64,000 bases of DNA from Cellulomonas phragmiteti (GTDB taxonomy: Bacteria > Actinomycetota > Actinomycetes > Actinomycetales > Cellulomonadaceae). Position 1 is the stretch's first letter. Each line of letters starts with the position of its first letter. The translations under genes were made by a program, and so were the position numbers. The notes beneath the pieces are model-generated. The model did no database searches. It was not told the origin of the DNA and saw nothing but the letters and a program-made list of their open reading frames with translations. Location of the stretch: contig NZ_BONP01000009.1 in assembly GCF_016862775.1 (NCBI RefSeq), positions 62,001-126,000 on the forward strand, given 5' to 3'. Shown in pieces: positions 63,174 to 64,000 of this stretch.

Positions 63174-64000
63174 TCACCGGCCGCGCGCGCCGTCGCCGTC
63201 TCCGTCGTCCTCGACACCCAGACGGCTGACCAGGAGGCGACGGAACGAGTCGAGCCGCGCAGCCCGTGCCGCACGCGTGACGTCGTCCGGCGCCGCGGCG
63301 ACCCACTCGTCGAGCGTGCAGTCGGGGGAGTCGGCCAGGTGCGTGCACCCGCGCGGGCACTCACGGGCGACGTCGTCGAGGTCCGCGAACGCCCCGAGCA
63401 GGTGGGCGGGGTCGACGTGCGCGAGCCCGAACGACCGCACGCCCGGGGTGTCGATGACCCAGGTCGGGGCGGTCGTCCCGTGGACCTCGAGGGCGATCGC
63501 CGACGACGAGGTGTGCCGCCCGCGGCCGGTGACGTCGTTGACGACGCCCACGGCGCGCCGCGCGTCGGGTACCAGGGCGTTCACCAGGGTCGACTTGCCG
63601 ACGCCCGAGTGCCCCACCAGCACGGACACCGCGCCCGTCAGGACGTCGCGCAGCGCGTCGAGGCCCTCGATGGTGCGCTCACCCGTCGCGGGGTCCGTGC
63701 CGCGCCGGGTCACCACGACGTCGACGCCGATCGGTGCGTACATCGCGGTCAGCTCGCCGGCGTCCGCGAGGTCGCCCTTGGTCAGGGCGAGCAGCACCTC
63801 CATGCCCGCGTCGTACGCCGCGGCCACGCACCGGTCGATCATCCGCGTGCGCGGCTCGGGATCGGCCAGCGCGGTGACCACCACGAGCCGGTCGGCGTTG
63901 GCGACGATGATGCGCTCGACCGGGTCGGTGTCGTCCGCGGTGCGCCGCAGGACGGTCCGGCGCTCACCGATGCGCACGATCCGGGCGAGCGACCCGTCGG
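63174..64000 (-). CDS. rsgA: Ribosome small subunit GTPase RsgA, 5' truncated by the window end
   Basis: A circularly permuted GTPase: TKGDL (G4), then GHSGVGKST (G1), DTPGVRSF (G3), and a C-terminal zinc-binding segment with the Cys/His pattern of CPRGCTH and SPDC. The frame stays open to the right edge, and upstream residues (DGSLARIV before RIGERR) read as an RsgA OB-fold, so the true start is beyond the window. It aids late 30S maturation. Confidence 0.95.
   Translation of the reverse strand, partial: DGSLARIVRIGERRTVLRRTADDTDPVERIIVANADRLVVVTALADPEPRTRMIDRCVAAAYDAGMEVLLALTKGDLADAGELTAMYAPIGVDVVVTRRGTDPATGERTIEGLDALRDVLTGAVSVLVGHSGVGKSTLVNALVPDARRAVGVVNDVTGRGRHTSSSAIALEVHGTTAPTWVIDTPGVRSFGLAHVDPAHLLGAFADLDDVARECPRGCTHLADSPDCTLDEWVAAAPDDVTRAARAARLDSFRRLLVSRLGVEDDGDGDGARGR

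Overview
The window is a 64 kb chromosomal stretch of a very high-GC actinobacterium. Codon use, GTG starts, an FtsK/EccC plus MoxR plus DUF58 plus transglutaminase locus, and the gltX, hisN and rsgA neighbourhoods all point to Micrococcales, most like Cellulomonas or a relative. That placement is an inference from gene content; no rRNA is present. I saw no transposase, integrase, phage gene, CRISPR array, tRNA or rRNA.

Region by region. (1) 1-12994: a type VII secretion-like locus. It holds a 5'-truncated EccC-type ATPase, a membrane-anchored propeller/fibronectin-III protein, MoxR, DUF58 and a transglutaminase-fold protein that lacks the catalytic Cys and His. A convergent pair encodes a WXG-like protein and a Ser/Thr kinase. 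(2) 13196-16187: a GH13 alpha-glucosidase, a flavin-fold protein and an AMIN-like lipoprotein. (3) 16268-19864: a type III polyketide synthase, methyltransferase and FAD oxidoreductase operon, arranged like srsABC, with a divergent UbiA prenyltransferase. (4) 19946-29413: branched-chain amino acid synthesis, ilvBNC, leuB, ilvE and cimA. ilvB and cimA are each preceded by a tiny Leu/Ile/Val-rich leader peptide and a rho-independent terminator. (5) 29507-42172: housekeeping and membrane genes, including lipoate ligase, two DUF202 proteins, a PLP-binding YggS protein, AlgH, YccF, a YbaK-type deacylase, a shortened VIT protein, a DUF3516 helicase, an APH(3')-like kinase, MgtE, and an acyl-CoA synthetase whose start lies beside a perfect palindromic operator. 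(6) 42225-43322: a Phd/VapC toxin-antitoxin pair and RNase HI. (7) 43356-49798: a LacI-controlled sugar locus, ThuA plus two Gfo/Idh/MocA oxidoreductases and a GH127 glycosidase, with matching operators before both transcription units. (8) 49853-54013: a conserved unknown protein, PdxH-like oxidase, and a cystine-type ABC importer preceded by a Cys/Arg-rich leader ORF. (9) 54021-64000: an acyltransferase-like membrane protein, methyltransferases, FAH-family hydrolase, AGCS symporter, small alarmone synthetase, gltX, HAD phosphatase, hisN and a truncated rsgA.

Two themes run through the window. First, at least three operons appear to be controlled by translated leader peptides (branched-chain amino acids twice, cysteine once). 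Second, many genes lack a Shine-Dalgarno sequence but carry a -10-like hexamer (usually TAnnnT) about six bases before the start codon, the arrangement expected of leaderless mRNAs. The strongest candidates for undescribed biology are the cimA attenuator, the Cys/Arg leader before the cystine importer, the pseudo-transglutaminase/WXG/kinase secretion locus, the prenyltransferase-linked type III PKS cluster, and the LacI/GH127/ThuA regulon.
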